Shown: positions 5,492 through 6,233 of the stretch, piece by piece | Layout: each line of letters starts with the position of its first letter | How positions within the stretch are numbered: position 1 is the stretch's first letter | Assembly (NCBI GenBank): GCA_014378225.1 | Contig: JACMOA010000269.1 | Span: 1 to 6,233 of the forward strand | Direction: 5' to 3' | Origin: Deinococcales bacterium | GTDB taxonomy: Bacteria > Deinococcota > Deinococci > Deinococcales > Deinococcaceae | Length of the DNA stretch: 6,233 nucleotides | Made by a program: the position numbers and the translations under genes | Notes under the pieces: model-generated | What the model saw: only the letters and a program-made list of their open reading frames with translations | Databases searched by the model: none | What the model was told of the DNA's origin: nothing

Positions 5492-5558
5492 GGGGAAGCA
5501 GTATCCCCTAACGCATACCTCGAGCCTGACCTGGCGTTTGGCCCCAAAGTTGGCCAAA
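5492..5558 (+). promoter_or_regulatory. Structured slyD leader
   Basis: Two hairpins fall in the proposed leader. GGGGA (5492-5496) pairs with TCCCC (5504-5508) right at the predicted start point, and TTTGGCC (5537-5543) pairs with GGCCAAA (5552-5558) around an 8-base loop. The second ends 23 bases before the ribosome binding site and has no T-run. I do not recognise a known riboswitch; a stabilising or thermosensing role is speculation. Confidence 0.4.
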
Positions 5559-5592
5559 GAGGGACTTAAAAGTGCGTTTTCGGAGGCCCTTT

Positions 5593-6069
5593 ATGAACAT
5601 TGCAGAAAATACAGTTGTAGACATTGATTACGTGCTAACGGTAGACGGCGAAGTAGTGGACGAGAGCGAAGAAGGCCAGCCGCTGTCTTACCTGCACGGC
5701 GCGAACAACATCATTCCCGGACTCGAGAACGCATTGATGGGCAAAACTCTGGGAGATTCGCTGGAGGTAACGGTGTCGCCAGAAGATGGTTACGGCGAGT
5801 ATGACCCCGAGAACGTGCAGGAACTGTCCAAAGAGGATTTTGAGGACGAGATTGAAGAGGGTGAAACCTACTACGCCGAGAGTTCGGACGGCAGCATTTT
5901 GCCGTTCAAAGTGACCAAAATAGAGGGAGACCACATCGTGGCCGACTTCAACCCCGAACTGGCCGGAAAAACCCTGCACTTTCAGGTGACGGTGCGCGGG
6001 GTTCGGGCCGCCACTGCCGAAGAACTCGAGCATGGACATGTTCATGGTGAGGACGACGAGCACGAGTGA
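5593..6069 (+). CDS. slyD: SlyD-type FKBP peptidyl-prolyl cis-trans isomerase/chaperone
   Basis: Cytoplasmic folding helper that isomerises prolyl bonds and binds unfolded chains. It has 158 residues. The FKBP domain is split, as in all SlyD proteins: residues 1-70 contain DIDYVLTVDGEVVDES and the hallmark LSYLHGANNIIPGLENALMG (31-50); residues about 71-123 are the insert-in-flap chaperone domain; then the FKBP fold closes with DFNPELAGKTLHFQVTV (118-134). The acidic, histidine-rich tail (HGHVHGEDDEHE, 147-158) could bind nickel or other metal ions, as known SlyD tails do. I chose the ATG at 5593 because GGAGG (5582-5586) lies six bases upstream and MNIAENTVVDIDY matches the family N-terminus. 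An in-frame ATG at 5572 would add seven basic residues and has no ribosome binding site. The stop codon forms part of the terminator. Family call is very secure. Confidence 0.96.
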   Translation: MNIAENTVVDIDYVLTVDGEVVDESEEGQPLSYLHGANNIIPGLENALMGKTLGDSLEVTVSPEDGYGEYDPENVQELSKEDFEDEIEEGETYYAESSDGSILPFKVTKIEGDHIVADFNPELAGKTLHFQVTVRGVRAATAEELEHGHVHGEDDEHE

Positions 6070-6089
6070 TACGGAATCCGTATCTTTTT
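6068..6089 (+). terminator. slyD terminator built from the stop codon
   Basis: GATACGG (6068-6074) and CCGTATC (6078-6084) form a 7-bp stem with a 3-base loop, followed at once by five Ts (6085-6089). Two bases of the TGA stop lie in the stem. This is a compact intrinsic terminator in the right place and direction. Confidence 0.85.
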
Positions 6090-6103
6090 CCCACTCGCTC
6101 CGT

Positions 6104-6233
6104 GTCTTGGACAAAGCGGCACCTACCGGGCCTGTCCGTGTCTTGGTCTGAACGGCACGTCTTGAGCAGAACGGCACCTACCGGGCCAGACCGCCTGCTC
6201 GCCTAGCGGGCCAAACCGCTGTCTTGAGCAGAA
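6104..6233 (+). repeat. Structured intergenic repeat, right copy (at least three units)
   Basis: Successive units start GTCTTG at 6104, 6140, 6159 and 6221; the last is cut by the window edge. Arms are GGACA/TGTCC (6109-6113, 6133-6137), GGTCT/AGACC (6145-6149, 6188-6192) and GAGCAG/CTGCTC (6164-6169, 6195-6200). The core CGGCACCTACCGGGCC is identical in two units. The second unit's core is broken after CGGCAC, so its arm pairs across the third unit. An extra hairpin AGCGG/CCGCT lies at 6205-6220. Positions 6104-6158 match 81-135 at 50 of 55 bases in the same orientation. No gene is visible here. Confidence 0.75.

Larger units (their letters stand above)
1..6030. repeat. Highly iterated palindrome CTCGAG (27 copies)
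   Basis: Copies start at 1, 536, 849, 944, 1112, 1131, 1314, 1446, 1771, 2463, 2585, 2602, 3050, 3172, 3479, 3542, 4198, 4678, 4941, 5031, 5050, 5175, 5361, 5391, 5519, 5722 and 6025. Random DNA of this length would hold about 1.5. Twenty-one lie in genes and six outside, so density is the same (about one per 236 and one per 212 bases). In genes 12 read Leu-Glu, 8 read Ser-Arg or Ser-Ser, and 1 is in the third frame. Flanking bases show no strict longer consensus. Confidence 0.95.

Noticed and set aside
5572..5592. Earlier slyD start at 5572
   Set aside because: It would add MRFRRPF, unlike the family, and would bury the good GGAGG inside the gene.
5635..6177. Minus-strand open frame opposite slyD
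   Set aside because: Complementary to a conserved slyD and running into the repeat; composition shows no recognisable fold.
6104..6233. CRISPR array at the right end
   Set aside because: The units are unequal in length, degenerate and directly adjoining, with no unique spacers of uniform size.

Overview
The window carries a maltose/maltodextrin-type ABC importer operon (malE, malF, malG; no ATPase gene) on the minus strand. Beside it lie a small molybdopterin-binding MogA/MoaB-family gene (minus strand) and a slyD FKBP-type peptidyl-prolyl isomerase gene (plus strand). The proteins look bacterial. The mix of family features, a secreted rather than lipid-anchored MalE, and a possible leaderless start with a -10 box just upstream suggest the Deinococcota (Deinococcus-Thermus). 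That assignment is an inference from protein character, not a proven identification. Base composition is only moderately GC-rich by eye.

Layout, left to right. Positions 1-196 are non-coding: a bulged hairpin, two units of a structured intergenic repeat (81-155), and a 10-bp perfect stem-loop just past the malG stop. malG (197-1585) and malF (1582-2991) overlap by ATGA. The 288-bp malF-malE spacer holds a strong minus-strand intrinsic terminator (3158-3187) that probably sets malE expression above malFG by partial read-through. malE (3280-4491) follows. The 473-bp region 4492-4964 contains, going upstream from malE, three 12-bp tandem repeats touching the ribosome binding site, a perfect 14-bp LacI/cre-like palindrome, a likely sigma70-type promoter with TTGA boxes repeated every 11 bp, and hairpins that probably end the next gene. 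The mogA-like gene (4965-5441) is divergent from slyD (5593-6069), and their shared 151-bp region carries two TATAAT-containing direct repeats. slyD ends in a compact terminator that includes its stop codon, followed by at least three more units of the left-end repeat.

How the genes work together: MalE binds sugar outside the inner membrane and MalF/MalG form the channel. The energising MalK-type ATPase must come from elsewhere, as must the LacI-type regulator implied by the palindrome. The mogA-like and slyD genes have no visible link to sugar uptake.

Two things stand out beyond ordinary annotation. (1) The palindrome CTCGAG occurs 27 times in 6233 bases, where about 1.5 are expected by chance, at equal density in coding and non-coding DNA and in different reading frames: a highly iterated DNA-level motif comparable in kind to cyanobacterial HIP1. 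(2) An intergenic repeat at both ends keeps a conserved core, while the two arms around it change sequence from copy to copy and stay complementary, which is covariation evidence for a selected hairpin.
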